Of a DNA stretch of 64,000 bases, positions 33,840 through 43,358 are shown piece after piece; position 1 is the stretch's first letter; every line of letters starts with the position of its first letter. This DNA comes from an uncultured Duncaniella sp. Its GTDB lineage: Bacteria; Bacteroidota; Bacteroidia; Bacteroidales; Muribaculaceae. The stretch is from positions 124,001-188,000 of the forward strand of contig CAJTMH010000003.1 in assembly GCA_910577255.1 (NCBI GenBank), in the 5' to 3' direction. A program made the position numbers and the translations under genes. The notes under the pieces were generated by a model. The model was not told the DNA's origin. It ran no database searches and worked only from the letters and a program-made list of their open reading frames with translations.

Positions 33840-33890
33840 AGAATCGGCCCCGGAACGCTTAAATGCGTCAATCGGAGCCGATTCTTTTTT
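33840..33890 (+). terminator. Rho-independent terminator of tRNA-Leu
   Basis: AGAATCGGC (33840-33848) pairs with GCCGATTCT (33877-33885), with an inner ACGC/GCGT stem, and is followed by a run of T. It starts five bases after the tRNA. Confidence 0.85.
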
Positions 33891-34048
33891 GTTGACTTCC
33901 TGGCGATGGCAGAGCTGTGCGTGACTATCCGAGGTGCGTTATTGCGCGTTATAGTCGACGGTCGCAGAGCCTGTAATTGAAACGGACTATCGGAGTATGG
34001 CCATGAATTTTTAGGCTGTTTATTAAACAAGCTCTGAAAAATATTACT

Positions 34049-34056
34049 TATCTTTG
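34049..34056 (+). promoter_or_regulatory. Candidate -7 element for porU
   Basis: TATCTTTG matches TAnnTTTG. The expected RNA start near 34063 rules out the TTG at 34054 as initiation codon. Confidence 0.55.
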
Positions 34057-34107
34057 CATTTTAAATATCTTCCCCTAAAATTCCGTTACATTATTATTTG
34101 GATTATT

Positions 34108-37100
34108 TTGGCACGCAATACATTAACCATAGCTCTCTCACTATGCCTCGGAGTGGTTTTTTCGGCACTTTGTGCCTTGCCCGGCGAGGCTGCCACATTT
34201 GCTTCCACTTCACGTCTGGCTACCGGCCGTTGGGTGAAAATACATGTTGATTCCACGTCAGTCTACCGTATAAGTTATGACCGCCTGCGCGAATGGGGCT
34301 TCTCCAATCCCGCCTCGGTGTCGGTCTATGGTTATGGCAGTGCCGAACTTGATCATGTGCTCGACTCTGCCCCCGACGATCTGCCCCCTGTTCCGGTCTA
34401 TCACCATGACGGGGCCCTCTACTTTTATGGTGAGGGCGACATAAGGGTGCGTCCGGCCTCTGAGTCGATGGTGTCAGTCAACCGTAACTACTACTCAAAC
34501 GGATCGTGCTATTTCCTGACCGAGGGACGGTCGGTCACCTCTATACCTGAAAGTTCTTATGGGACATCGTCGGTGTCAGCCCTGTCGACACATCTGTCGG
34601 TTGATTATCGCTTGACCGAAGAGATTAATTTTGACAATGCGGGTGTGTTTTTCTATTCACGAAATCTTGTAGGCAACCCCGCCAGGGATTTCACCTTTGC
34701 CGCCCCTGATTATTCATCAGGTGGGACTTTGGGCTTTCAGTATGTGTATAATCACTCCAACACCTCTGCCACACCGTCGATCAGTCTCGATTTCTCGTCG
34801 GCCGCTGATGTCACCCCATTCACCCTTACCGGGATGAAGCATACTGATTATAGCAACGTGGTTTACCAGGTGTCGCGCAATCAGACTGTCAACGTAGCCC
34901 CGGTTGATAAGTCAAGGGGATCTTTTACCGCCAGTTTCTCCAATCCTGCCGGCTCACCGTTCAGTGATCTTAACATTGATTACGTTTATTACATCTATAA
35001 TCGCGACAATAGATTTCTGGGTCCGGTGATGCAACTTCACATGTTGAATGTACCGGCAGGCACCCCTGTTGCCATCAGTGATGCTCCTGACGGCATGTTG
35101 GTATGGGATGTGAGTTTGCCGCGTGAGGCTGCCTCGCTTAGCACGACGGCTGCCGCTAACGGTGCCGTTACCGTCACGCTCCCGGCTTGTTCCTCTTCAG
35201 CCAGAAAACTTTGCGCTTTCGTTCCCGATAGCAGGTTGCCGGAACCTACCTTTGTGGGGCCGGTGACAAATACCAATCTGCATCTCATGCAGCCTGTAGA
35301 GCTTCTGATTGTCACTACCTCCGAGTGTAAGGCTGAGGCTATGCGCCTTGCCGAGGCTCACCGTTCATATCAAGGAATGCTCGTCGGTGTGGTGGATCAG
35401 CAGGATGTTTTCAATGAGTTCTCCTCCGGATCATCCCATCCTTCGGCCATCCGTAAATTTGCCAAGATGATTTATTCCCGCCCGGGCACCACGCTCAAAT
35501 ATCTTCTTCTGATGGGTGGCAGCACATTTGATGCCAGAGGAAAACTCGGTGAGGACAATACGGAGTATCTCGTCAACTATGAGGTGGAGTTGCAGGAGAC
35601 AGCGCGTTATAACTTGCGTGACTACAGCGCAGACCAGTATTTCGGATTTTTCGATGACAAGATGCCTGCCGATTTGCCGAGCCTTGGCTCTTCGCTCACC
35701 ATTGGAGTGGGGCGTGTGCCGGTACTTAGTGCCGCTGAGGCAAGAATTTATGTCGACAAATGTATCACATACCTGGCCAACCCTTCAATGGCCGGTGACT
35801 ATTGCCATGCGATGGTGATGGCTGACTGCGGTGATACCAACACTCATTTCAACGCGGCTGAGAGCTCGGTTAGTGTGATGTCCCTTGCCGCACCACAGGT
35901 TTATTCCTCCAAACTCTATGAAGTGTTGTATGCCCGCGACGGTGTCCGTTCCACAATCCTTGGAAATGCCGTGGCCAATCAGATTGCTTCCGGACCTCGT
36001 GTGGTAAGTTATACCGGTCATGCCAATATAATGGCGCTTGGTTCCAACATGTTCCTGACCATGGCCGATGAGCGAAAGTTGCATTACGGCTCTATGCCTT
36101 TCATGTTCCTGGCCACCTGTTATGCTCTGCCTATCGACCGTCCTTTCAGAGGCATCGGGTGCCAGTTCCTGCTTGACAACAATGGCGCGATTGCGGTGAT
36201 AGGTTCTTCGCGCAGCGTCTATATGAATTACAACCACACTCTCAACGATGCCGTGTTGCGTCAGTATTATTCGGCTATAGATGGAGACTGTATCGGTGAT
36301 GTCTGGCGCAAGGCTTATAACGCCACAAAAACCTCACGTGGACAGCGCTTGAACAACCTCTGCTATAATCTTGCCGGCAATCCTGCCCTTCCGGTCTATC
36401 CGCCTTCGCGCACGATAGCGGTGACTGCTATTGACGGTGTTGCTCCGGGTGCTACTCCGATGTCGAAGCCTTCATTGTCGCCAATGGTGGTTTCCGGCGA
36501 AATTCGTGACAACAAGGGCAACCGTGACGCTTCATTCTCGGGCACCATGACATTAAGGTTGCTTGAAGCTCCCCGCACCATGACATCGTTTGTCTATGGG
36601 GGTTCCGACACTCCACAATCTGTGAAACTTGAGGAGACCATAATTTTTGAGACTCCGGTAGAGGTTGCTGACGGAGTCTGGAAAGTGACCATGACACCGC
36701 CATTGTCAAATGTCTCAGGTGTAAGCCGAATGGTGATGACCTCATGGTCGGATGATGGCAAAACGCTTGCCACCGGACAGTGCAGCGCCTTGTCGCTTGT
36801 GGCTCCGAACTCAGGAGATGTGGCTGATTCCATACCTCCCTCCATCACAATCTATCTTGACCGTCCTTCGATGGTCGACGGTGACGATGTGTCATCCTCT
36901 CCCATGCTTTACGTGAAGGTGTCGGACAGCGGAAGCGGCGTGGACATGAACCGCGCAGCCATTGGTTGCGCACCCAAAGTTGTGCTTGACGACGACGTGA
37001 CACTCAAGGAGGCCGCAGCTTTGTTCCGTCCCGATGATGATGGTGGCTACACAATGGCTTATCAGCTATCAGGGCTCGGCGACGGACAGCATTATATCAC

Positions 37101-37452
37101 GGTGTCGGCAAGAGATTTGGCAGGAAATATTTCATCGTCCACCATATCCTTTGTGGTGGTCAATGATGAGGTTGTCGCCACCCTTTCGGTCAACGACAAG
37201 ATTGTCCGCGAGGGGGTTGAGTTTGACCTTCAGCACTCTATTTCCTCAATCCCGACCGTGCGTCTTATGATCGAGGATATGCTCGGCAACACTGTTTACT
37301 CCAAGGAAGGGGCTTCCTTCCCTTACGCATGGGATTTCCGTGGCTCTGACGGTGAGTTTGTGGCCGACGGAATGTACCGGGCTTATGCCATACTTGAATC
37401 TCATCCCCGCTATGCATCAACTCCGCGTGTGGAGTTCACAGTGGTGAAATAA
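34108..37452 (+). CDS. porU: Type IX secretion system sortase PorU (C25-like peptidase)
   Basis: A 1114-residue outer-membrane protease that removes the C-terminal signal from T9SS cargo and joins the mature protein to A-LPS. It has a signal peptide (NTLTIALSLCLGVVFSALCA), a long N-terminal beta region, and a gingipain-type catalytic domain with H638 (SYTGH) and C671 (ATCYALP). The C-terminus ends in a FlgD-like Ig segment (YAWDFRGSDGEFVADGMYRAYAIL). No ATG lies before the signal peptide. The TTG at 34108 follows the promoter and leaves a normal short n-region; the open frame itself runs back to a TTG at 34054 inside the -7 element. porV is not adjacent; fmt follows. Confidence 0.85.
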   Translation: MARNTLTIALSLCLGVVFSALCALPGEAATFASTSRLATGRWVKIHVDSTSVYRISYDRLREWGFSNPASVSVYGYGSAELDHVLDSAPDDLPPVPVYHHDGALYFYGEGDIRVRPASESMVSVNRNYYSNGSCYFLTEGRSVTSIPESSYGTSSVSALSTHLSVDYRLTEEINFDNAGVFFYSRNLVGNPARDFTFAAPDYSSGGTLGFQYVYNHSNTSATPSISLDFSSAADVTPFTLTGMKHTDYSNVVYQVSRNQTVNVAPVDKSRGSFTASFSNPAGSPFSDLNIDYVYYIYNRDNRFLGPVMQLHMLNVPAGTPVAISDAPDGMLVWDVSLPREAASLSTTAAANGAVTVTLPACSSSARKLCAFVPDSRLPEPTFVGPVTNTNLHLMQPVELLIVTTSECKAEAMRLAEAHRSYQGMLVGVVDQQDVFNEFSSGSSHPSAIRKFAKMIYSRPGTTLKYLLLMGGSTFDARGKLGEDNTEYLVNYEVELQETARYNLRDYSADQYFGFFDDKMPADLPSLGSSLTIGVGRVPVLSAAEARIYVDKCITYLANPSMAGDYCHAMVMADCGDTNTHFNAAESSVSVMSLAAPQVYSSKLYEVLYARDGVRSTILGNAVANQIASGPRVVSYTGHANIMALGSNMFLTMADERKLHYGSMPFMFLATCYALPIDRPFRGIGCQFLLDNNGAIAVIGSSRSVYMNYNHTLNDAVLRQYYSAIDGDCIGDVWRKAYNATKTSRGQRLNNLCYNLAGNPALPVYPPSRTIAVTAIDGVAPGATPMSKPSLSPMVVSGEIRDNKGNRDASFSGTMTLRLLEAPRTMTSFVYGGSDTPQSVKLEETIIFETPVEVADGVWKVTMTPPLSNVSGVSRMVMTSWSDDGKTLATGQCSALSLVAPNSGDVADSIPPSITIYLDRPSMVDGDDVSSSPMLYVKVSDSGSGVDMNRAAIGCAPKVVLDDDVTLKEAAALFRPDDDGGYTMAYQLSGLGDGQHYITVSARDLAGNISSSTISFVVVNDEVVATLSVNDKIVREGVEFDLQHSISSIPTVRLMIEDMLGNTVYSKEGASFPYAWDFRGSDGEFVADGMYRAYAILESHPRYASTPRVEFTVVK

Positions 37453-37501
37453 CCGGGCAGAATTTAAGAATACAAGAAAATCACAATCCATTTTTTTGAC
37501 T

Positions 37502-38464
37502 ATGACCAAACAGGACCTTAAAATAGTATTTCTCGGTACACCCGATTTTGCTGTCGAGAGTCTGCGTGCCATCGTCGACAACGGTTTCAATGTCGTAGGT
37601 GTGGTTACTATGCCAGACAAGCCGGCCGGACGTGGCCACAAGATGTATGAATCACCTGTAAAACTGTTTGCCAAGGAACGAGGGCTCCATCTCATGCAGC
37701 CGGTCAACCTCAAGGCTCCTGAGTTTACCGAGCATCTGCGCTCGCTTGATGCTGATCTGTTTGTGGTCATTGCGTTCAGGATGCTTCCCGAAGTGGTGTG
37801 GACCATGCCTCGTCTCGGCACGTTTAATCTCCACGCTTCCCTGCTCCCTCGTTATCGTGGAGCCGCCCCGATAAACTGGGCTGTGATTAACGGAGACACT
37901 GAAACCGGGGTCACTACATTTTTTCTCAAACATGAGATCGACACCGGCGATATAATAGCGCAGGAGAGAGTGGCAATAGCCCCGGAGGACAACGTTGGAG
38001 ATGTGCATGACAGATTGATGCTTCTCGGCGCACAACTCACTCTGCGCACCATCAATGATATTATTGCCGGGACTCTTGCCCCCATCCCCCAGGATAAGCT
38101 CATAGGTGATGCTGAACCGACTCCTGCTCCTAAAATCTTTAAGGAGACATGCCGCATCGACTGGTCTAAAGAGACGTCGGCCATCCATAATCTGGTGAGG
38201 GGTCTGTCACCCTATCCTGCTGCTTGGAGCACGCTATTTGACGGTGAGAACGAAATCGGCGCTGTCAAGATTTTCCAGACTGAGGTGACTGACAGGAAAC
38301 GTGCGGCAGCCCCGGGCAGCGTACTGATTGAGGAAGGACATCTTTATGTAGGCACCGCAGGCACGGACATTGAGATACTCAGCCTTCAGGTGCCCGGGAA
38401 GCGAAGAATGCCGACCGGCGATTTCCTTCGTGGAAGCCGTCTGGCAGCTCCGCGTTTCGAGTGA
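37502..38464 (+). CDS. fmt: Methionyl-tRNA formyltransferase
   Basis: A 320-residue enzyme that formylates initiator Met-tRNA. The start KIVFLGTPDFAVESLRAIV, the catalytic region NLHASLLPRYRGAAPINWA with N, H and later D of HEIDTGDI, and the C-terminal OB-like domain are all present. The ATG at 37502 is preferred over an in-frame TTG two codons earlier. It lies 49 bases after porU and is followed by a terminator. Confidence 0.96.
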   Translation: MTKQDLKIVFLGTPDFAVESLRAIVDNGFNVVGVVTMPDKPAGRGHKMYESPVKLFAKERGLHLMQPVNLKAPEFTEHLRSLDADLFVVIAFRMLPEVVWTMPRLGTFNLHASLLPRYRGAAPINWAVINGDTETGVTTFFLKHEIDTGDIIAQERVAIAPEDNVGDVHDRLMLLGAQLTLRTINDIIAGTLAPIPQDKLIGDAEPTPAPKIFKETCRIDWSKETSAIHNLVRGLSPYPAAWSTLFDGENEIGAVKIFQTEVTDRKRAAAPGSVLIEEGHLYVGTAGTDIEILSLQVPGKRRMPTGDFLRGSRLAAPRFE

Positions 38465-38490
38465 CTCCGTCCTGACAAAGACTAACGTAT

Positions 38491-38534
38491 ATAGCCCTTT
38501 CCGTGCTCCATGGCCCGGCAAGGGCTATTTTTTT
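38491..38534 (+). terminator. Rho-independent terminator of fmt
   Basis: ATAGCCCTT (38491-38499) pairs with AAGGGCTAT (38520-38528), followed by six T residues. It starts 26 bases after the fmt stop; the AGCS gene converges from the other side. Confidence 0.85.
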
Positions 38535-38556
38535 GACGTCGTATTCTCGTTGCGGT

Positions 38557-39993
38557 TTATTCCCAACACTCTGTCTCGTCGGCTATTTCAGGGATTGTCG
38601 ATGAGGTGTAGACCGGATCCTTGCCCGAACGTCGTTGGCTGCGGTAATCGTCAAGTAGCTTTATGGCATATTTGCCGAGAGCGAGTATGGCAGCGAGGTT
38701 ACATAGCGTCATGAGGGCCATGGTGATGTCGGCAAATCCCCACACCACGTCGAGCGAGGTGATTGCACCGATGTAGACCACCGCACCCACCGCAAGGCGA
38801 TAGAGATTGATGATCCAATCCCTGTTGTAGATAAAGCGGATGTTGGTCTCTCCGTAATAGTAGTTGGCCACGATGCTTGTGAAGGCGAAGAAGAATATCG
38901 CGATGCTCACAAACGTGGAGCCGAAACGGTGACTTCCGCCAAGGCTGACATCTATGGCGTGCTGGGTGAGGGCTATGCCGTCGTGGCCATCAAGGAATGT
39001 CCCGCTGCAGAGGATGATGAAGGCGGTGGCGCTGCACACCAGAAGAGTGTCGGTGTATACACCGAGAGCCTGTATCAGTCCCTGCTTCACCGGATGGCTT
39101 ACCGATGCGGTGGCGGCGGCGTTGGGGGTGGACCCTTCGCCTGCCTCGTTGCTGAACAATCCGCGTTTCACACCCATAATCATCGCGGTGCCTACGGTAC
39201 CACCGAAAGCCTGGTCAACACCGAACGCGTTGCCCACTATCAGACCGAATATCTCGGGTATGCGCCCTATGTTGATGACTATGATTATGATAGCCAGAAC
39301 TATGTAGGCTATTGCCATGACCGGGACTACGAGTTCGCTGAAGCGTGACACTCGCTGCACTCCGCCCCAGATTATCACGAGTGTCATTATCGCGAGCAGC
39401 ATAGCCATCCACTGGCGTGGAAACGAAAAACTCATGGCAAATGCGTCGGCTATGGTGTTGGACTGGACCGAGTTGAAGGCAAAACCGAAAGTGAGGGTTA
39501 TGAGTACGGCAAAAGTGACGGCCCACCATCGTTTGTGTAATCCCTTGAGGATATAATAGGCCGGGCCTCCCATGAACGAGGTGTCGCCTTTCACCTTGAA
39601 GAGCTGAGCAAGTGTTGATTCGATGAATGCGCTCGCAGCTCCGAGTAATGCGATGAGCCACATCCAGAACACGGCTCCCGGACCACCGAGGGCAATGGCT
39701 GTGGCCACTCCTGCGAGGTTGCCTGTGCCTACACGTGAGGCTATCGAGAGGGCGAAGGCTTGGAATGAACTGATGCTGCCATGGGCCGGGGCATCTTCGG
39801 CGCGTCGGTCGTTGTCGCGTTTGCCTGATTTCAGCAGTAGCCGCAGCATTTCGCCAACCATGCGGAACTGCACTCCGCGGGTTTTCATGGTGAAATAAAG
39901 TGCAGCAGCAAGCAGCACGGTCACCATGACATAATCGGTTAGCACACCGCTCACTTTATCGATGCAGTGTTGGAGGATTTCGTTAAATTCCAT
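38557..39993 (-). CDS. Sodium:alanine/glycine symporter (AGCS family)
   Basis: A 478-residue inner-membrane symporter with about eleven helices. The family signature is clear: ISSFQAFALSIASRVGTGNLAGVATAIALGGPGAVFWMW, FIESTLAQLFK, and the downstream GLFSNEAGEGSTPNAAATA block. AGCS proteins import alanine or glycine with sodium. It has its own promoter at 40001-40032, and GH3 diverges from it. Confidence 0.95.
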   Translation of the reverse strand: MEFNEILQHCIDKVSGVLTDYVMVTVLLAAALYFTMKTRGVQFRMVGEMLRLLLKSGKRDNDRRAEDAPAHGSISSFQAFALSIASRVGTGNLAGVATAIALGGPGAVFWMWLIALLGAASAFIESTLAQLFKVKGDTSFMGGPAYYILKGLHKRWWAVTFAVLITLTFGFAFNSVQSNTIADAFAMSFSFPRQWMAMLLAIMTLVIIWGGVQRVSRFSELVVPVMAIAYIVLAIIIIVINIGRIPEIFGLIVGNAFGVDQAFGGTVGTAMIMGVKRGLFSNEAGEGSTPNAAATASVSHPVKQGLIQALGVYTDTLLVCSATAFIILCSGTFLDGHDGIALTQHAIDVSLGGSHRFGSTFVSIAIFFFAFTSIVANYYYGETNIRFIYNRDWIINLYRLAVGAVVYIGAITSLDVVWGFADITMALMTLCNLAAILALGKYAIKLLDDYRSQRRSGKDPVYTSSTIPEIADETECWE

Positions 39994-40000
39994 AATGAGG

Positions 40001-40032
40001 CAAAGTTACAAACAAAGCGCCGCATTACCAAA
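40001..40032 (-). promoter_or_regulatory. sigma-AB promoter of the AGCS symporter
   Basis: TTTG (40029-40032), 20 bases, TAACTTTG (40001-40008) on the minus strand: a perfect match. The predicted RNA start leaves only a few bases of leader before the start at 39993. Confidence 0.78.
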
Positions 40033-40250
40033 TATCGCGTGGCAGATGCAGATTTTGATTACTCAGGTGGAAAAGAGGGGCGGCTGATAAGTGGAAGATG
40101 AGTGTGGTCATGATTGTAGTGGTAAGAGGGTTGGTTAATAGGGTTCGTTGTGCTGGTTTGGAGGGGATTGATAAGCGTTTACATTGCAAAGTTAAGCATG
40201 CAAATATGGGTAAAAGGTGCGATAATGCCGCGAGGTTGAAAAAAATTTGC

Positions 40251-40258
40251 TAAATTTG
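40251..40258 (+). promoter_or_regulatory. Candidate -7 element for GH3
   Basis: TAAATTTG matches TAnnTTTG; the start codon at 40408 would follow a leader of about 140 bases. Confidence 0.5.
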
Positions 40259-40367
40259 CACAAATCATGGCTTTGGAACACTGCGGAAGTGGAAATCCCT
40301 TGAATCTCTCTGCCGGGTTGCCAGACTGTCCGTCAGGCACTTACAAAGCCATGGTGCTGACGCTGTC

Positions 40368-40381
40368 TATCTGTACAGATA
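40368..40381. promoter_or_regulatory. Perfect 14-base palindrome in the GH3 leader
   Basis: TATCTGTACAGATA is fully self-complementary and ends 26 bases before the GH3 ATG. A weaker stem (about 40320-40338) precedes it. It could be a regulator site or an RNA structure, or chance. Confidence 0.35.
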
Positions 40382-40407
40382 ATTACATATTAATCAAATA
40401 CCTGAAA

Positions 40408-42960
40408 ATGCGACAATTAGCTTCTTTCGTGCTGGTATGTGGTGTGGCGATGGGCCTCTGCGCTCAGAATGAGCCTTTCCGCGACTCATCACTGCCTGCG
40501 GCCGAGCGTGCCGCCGACCTGCTTTCGCGTCTTACTCTCGACGAGAAAGTGTCATTAATGATGGATAACTCTCCTGCCATTCCGCGTCTTGATATCCCTG
40601 CCTATAACTGGTGGAACGAGGCTCTCCACGGCATTGGCCGTGCCGGTGTAGCCACTGTGTTGCCCCAGTCGATTGGCATGGCTGCTACCTTTGATGATGC
40701 CGCTGTGAACGAGGCATTTACCATGGTGAGCGATGAGGCGCGTGCCAAATTCAATAAATTCCGCAAGGATGGTGACATCAAGCGTTACCAGGGGCTGTCG
40801 TTCTGGACCCCTAATGTCAACATTTTCCGTGATCCCCGCTGGGGACGCGGTCAGGAGACCTATGGTGAGGATCCATATCTTGCCCAGACCATGGGTGTAG
40901 CCGTGGTGGACGGTCTCCAGGGTGACACATCCGGGAAATATATCAAGACCTTGGCCGGAGCCAAGCACTATGCCGTGCACAGTGGCCCGGAATGGAACCG
41001 CCATTCGTTTGATGCCAAGGATATTGACCCTCGTGACCTTTGGGAGACATATCTTCCGGCCTTCAAGTCGCTTGTCGACGCCGGTGTATGGCAGGTGATG
41101 TGTGCCTATAACCGTTTTGAGGGTGAACCGTGCTGCTCCAACAAGCGCCTGCTCCAGCAGATTCTGCGCAATGAGTGGGGCTTCGACAAAATCATCGTGA
41201 GTGATTGCTGGGCCATCCGCGACTTTATTTCCGATTGGGCCCATAACACCCATCCCTCAGGGGCGCATGCAAGTGCCGATGCAGTGATTTCAGGCACTGA
41301 CCTCGAATGCGGTCCGATATATAAGAACCTCCGCGAGGCATATGACAAAGGGCTTATCACCGAGGAGACTATTGACCGCAGCCTTGTGCGTCTGCTCGAA
41401 GCCCGTTTCCGCCTGGGTGAGATAGATGCCGCTGCCGATGTGCCCTGGAATACCCTCGACTCAACTTCGGTCGACACTCCTGAGCATCGTCGCATAGCTC
41501 TCGACATGGCTCGCAAATCAATGACGCTGCTTAAGAATAACGGTGTGTTGCCTCTTCCCATGAAGGGAAAGAAGATAATCGTGGCCGGTCCTAATGCCGC
41601 TGACTCGGTGATGCAATGGGGTAATTACAACGGTTTCCCCTCTCATACGGTCACTGTGCTCGAAGGCATAAAGACGCTCGTCCCCGATGCCGAATATGTG
41701 CGTGGATGTGACCATGTGGTGAGCAAAAACATGGTGTCGCATTTCGATAAGTTCCGTGGTGGCATGACTGCTTCCTACTGGAACGGTGGCGAGGCTAAAG
41801 GCACCCCGGCTGCTACCGTGACATATACTTCGCCCATAAAATTGACTACAGGCGGAGCTACAGTGTTTGCCCCCGGTGTCGATTTGACCAATTTCTATGG
41901 AGAGTATAAGGGAGTGTTCGTGCCTCAGAAAGATGGCTTCTATATCATCGAACTTGATTCAAGCAAGGGTGAGGAAGCAATCTTTGTCGATGGCAAAGAG
42001 GTGGCCCGACGTCTGCCCGGTGGCCGTGAAAACCATAAATGCTCTTATATGTTTGAGGGTAAGAAAGGAAAAGAATATGAAATCATGCTCACCTACAAGC
42101 ATTTTACCGATGTGGCTGACCTCGCGTTTGACGTGAAGTCGCATTCGCAGGAGAAGGCCGATTTCTCCGACGCGGACGTAGTGGTGTTTGTCGGTGGCAT
42201 CTCACCCCAGCTTGAAGGTGAAGAGATGAAGATTTCAGTCCCCGGTTTCCGTGGCGGTGACCGCGAAAGCATCGAACTTCCCACCGTGCAGCGCGATTTG
42301 ATTAAGAAAATCAAGGATGCCGGCAAACAAGTGGTCTACGTCAACTGTTCAGGATCGGCCGTTGCACTCGCTCAGGAGGATTCAATCTGTGATGCGGTCC
42401 TTCAGGCATGGTATCCCGGTCAGGCTGGCGGTCAGGCTGTGGCTGAAGTGATTTTCGGCCTTTATAACCCTGCCGGACGTCTCCCGGTCACATTCTATAA
42501 GAATGATGCGCAGCTTCCTGATTTCGAGGATTACTCGATGATGAACCGTACCTACCGTTTCTTCCGTGACGAGCCTCTCTATCCTTTCGGCCACGGTCTC
42601 AGCTACACTGAGTTTGCCTATGGTGATGCCGTTCTTTCAGCCGAGAATCCCTCTGTGGCTGATTCGATGACCCTTACTGTTCCTGTCACCAATGCCGGAA
42701 AGATGGATGGCGATGAGGTAGTTCAGGTCTATGTCCGCAAAATTGCGGATCCCACAGGCCCTATCAAGACCCTCCGTGGTTATCGTCGTGTCAACATCCC
42801 GCAGGGCGAGACTGTGAATGTTACATTCCAACTCACCCCCGAAAGTTTCGCAGCGTTTGACCATGTTTCAGGACGCATGGCCACTCTGCCCGGTGACTAT
42901 GAGATTCTCTACGGACCCTCTTCGGCCAATCTCAAAACCCTGGCAGTGAGCTTAAAATGA
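40408..42960 (+). CDS. Glycoside hydrolase family 3 beta-glycosidase with PA14 insert
   Basis: An 850-residue exported enzyme (signal peptide MRQLASFVLVCGVAMGLCAQ). It has the GH3 N-terminal barrel (nucleophile D266 in IVSDCWAI; RDPRWGRGQETYGEDPYL), then the second alpha/beta domain interrupted by a PA14-like domain (about 440-580, with DGFYIIELDSSKGEEAIFVDGK). A C-terminal fibronectin-III-like domain follows (from about 745). Proteins of this layout are usually beta-xylosidases or beta-glucosidases; the NWWNEALHG motif favours the xylosidase-like group. The start ATG at 40408 is chosen for the signal peptide. A strong terminator follows at 43008. Confidence 0.92.
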   Translation: MRQLASFVLVCGVAMGLCAQNEPFRDSSLPAAERAADLLSRLTLDEKVSLMMDNSPAIPRLDIPAYNWWNEALHGIGRAGVATVLPQSIGMAATFDDAAVNEAFTMVSDEARAKFNKFRKDGDIKRYQGLSFWTPNVNIFRDPRWGRGQETYGEDPYLAQTMGVAVVDGLQGDTSGKYIKTLAGAKHYAVHSGPEWNRHSFDAKDIDPRDLWETYLPAFKSLVDAGVWQVMCAYNRFEGEPCCSNKRLLQQILRNEWGFDKIIVSDCWAIRDFISDWAHNTHPSGAHASADAVISGTDLECGPIYKNLREAYDKGLITEETIDRSLVRLLEARFRLGEIDAAADVPWNTLDSTSVDTPEHRRIALDMARKSMTLLKNNGVLPLPMKGKKIIVAGPNAADSVMQWGNYNGFPSHTVTVLEGIKTLVPDAEYVRGCDHVVSKNMVSHFDKFRGGMTASYWNGGEAKGTPAATVTYTSPIKLTTGGATVFAPGVDLTNFYGEYKGVFVPQKDGFYIIELDSSKGEEAIFVDGKEVARRLPGGRENHKCSYMFEGKKGKEYEIMLTYKHFTDVADLAFDVKSHSQEKADFSDADVVVFVGGISPQLEGEEMKISVPGFRGGDRESIELPTVQRDLIKKIKDAGKQVVYVNCSGSAVALAQEDSICDAVLQAWYPGQAGGQAVAEVIFGLYNPAGRLPVTFYKNDAQLPDFEDYSMMNRTYRFFRDEPLYPFGHGLSYTEFAYGDAVLSAENPSVADSMTLTVPVTNAGKMDGDEVVQVYVRKIADPTGPIKTLRGYRRVNIPQGETVNVTFQLTPESFAAFDHVSGRMATLPGDYEILYGPSSANLKTLAVSLK

Positions 42961-43007
42961 AATAATCCGCTTCCTGATTATCCTGGAAGCTAAATGAAAC
43001 AAACTTG

Positions 43008-43046
43008 TGAGCCCGGTCGTGTCATTGCGGTCGGGCTCATGTTTTC
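43008..43046 (+). terminator. Rho-independent terminator of GH3
   Basis: TGAGCCCG (43008-43015) pairs with CGGGCTCA (43032-43039), extended by GU/GC pairs, and is followed by TGTTTTCT. Confidence 0.78.
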
Positions 43047-43145
43047 TATATATAATTTAGGTGAAAACAGTTGTCAATGAGGCGGAATGCGTGATGAGTT
43101 AAGTAATTTTAACAAACCGCAAAGGGTAAAATGGTAAAAAATATC

Positions 43146-43153
43146 TAATTTTG
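43146..43153 (+). promoter_or_regulatory. Candidate -7 element for the YjbH-like operon
   Basis: TAATTTTG matches TAnnTTTG; the first gene starts 206 bases downstream. Confidence 0.5.
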
Positions 43154-43246
43154 CATCCAAATTATCAATAACTCACATAGCGATTTTTGGCTTAAGATTG
43201 TACGAAAAGAATTTCTAACTGCTCCTATGTCTAAGCGATTGGAATA

Positions 43247-43276
43247 ACACACGGATTGAGTTTCCACCACGTGTGT
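43247..43276 (+). promoter_or_regulatory. Hairpin in the leader of the YjbH-like operon
   Basis: ACACACG and CGTGTGT form a 7-bp stem with a 16-base loop, followed by TTCTCTG. It is a possible attenuator or regulatory RNA element. Confidence 0.35.
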
Positions 43277-43358
43277 TTCTCTGTAAAGATTATCTTAGTT
43301 TAGGAAAAATGACTTTCGATAGCTTTTAAAATCATTTATACACACACCTTGGATTTCG

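Larger units (their letters stand above)
39994..40407. other. Divergent intergenic region and GH3 leader
   Basis: About 410 bases without a credible gene. It holds the AGCS promoter, a minus-strand TAACTTTG at 40187-40194, the GH3 -7 element at 40251-40258 and a leader of about 140 bases. The leader can be read as an N-terminal extension of the GH3 frame, but that extension has no signal peptide. Confidence 0.6.
43047..43358. other. Long leader region of the YjbH-like operon
   Basis: About 310 AT-rich bases without a gene. TAATTTTG at 43146-43153 is a likely -7 element, giving a leader of about 200 bases. A 7-bp hairpin (43247-43253 with 43270-43276, ACACACG/CGTGTGT) and shorter complementary parts (ACATAG and CTATGT) suggest a structured RNA. 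Confidence 0.5.

Noticed and set aside
40267..40407. 47-residue N-terminal extension of GH3
   Set aside because: It precedes a clear signal peptide, has no domain character and lies in the leader after the -7 element.
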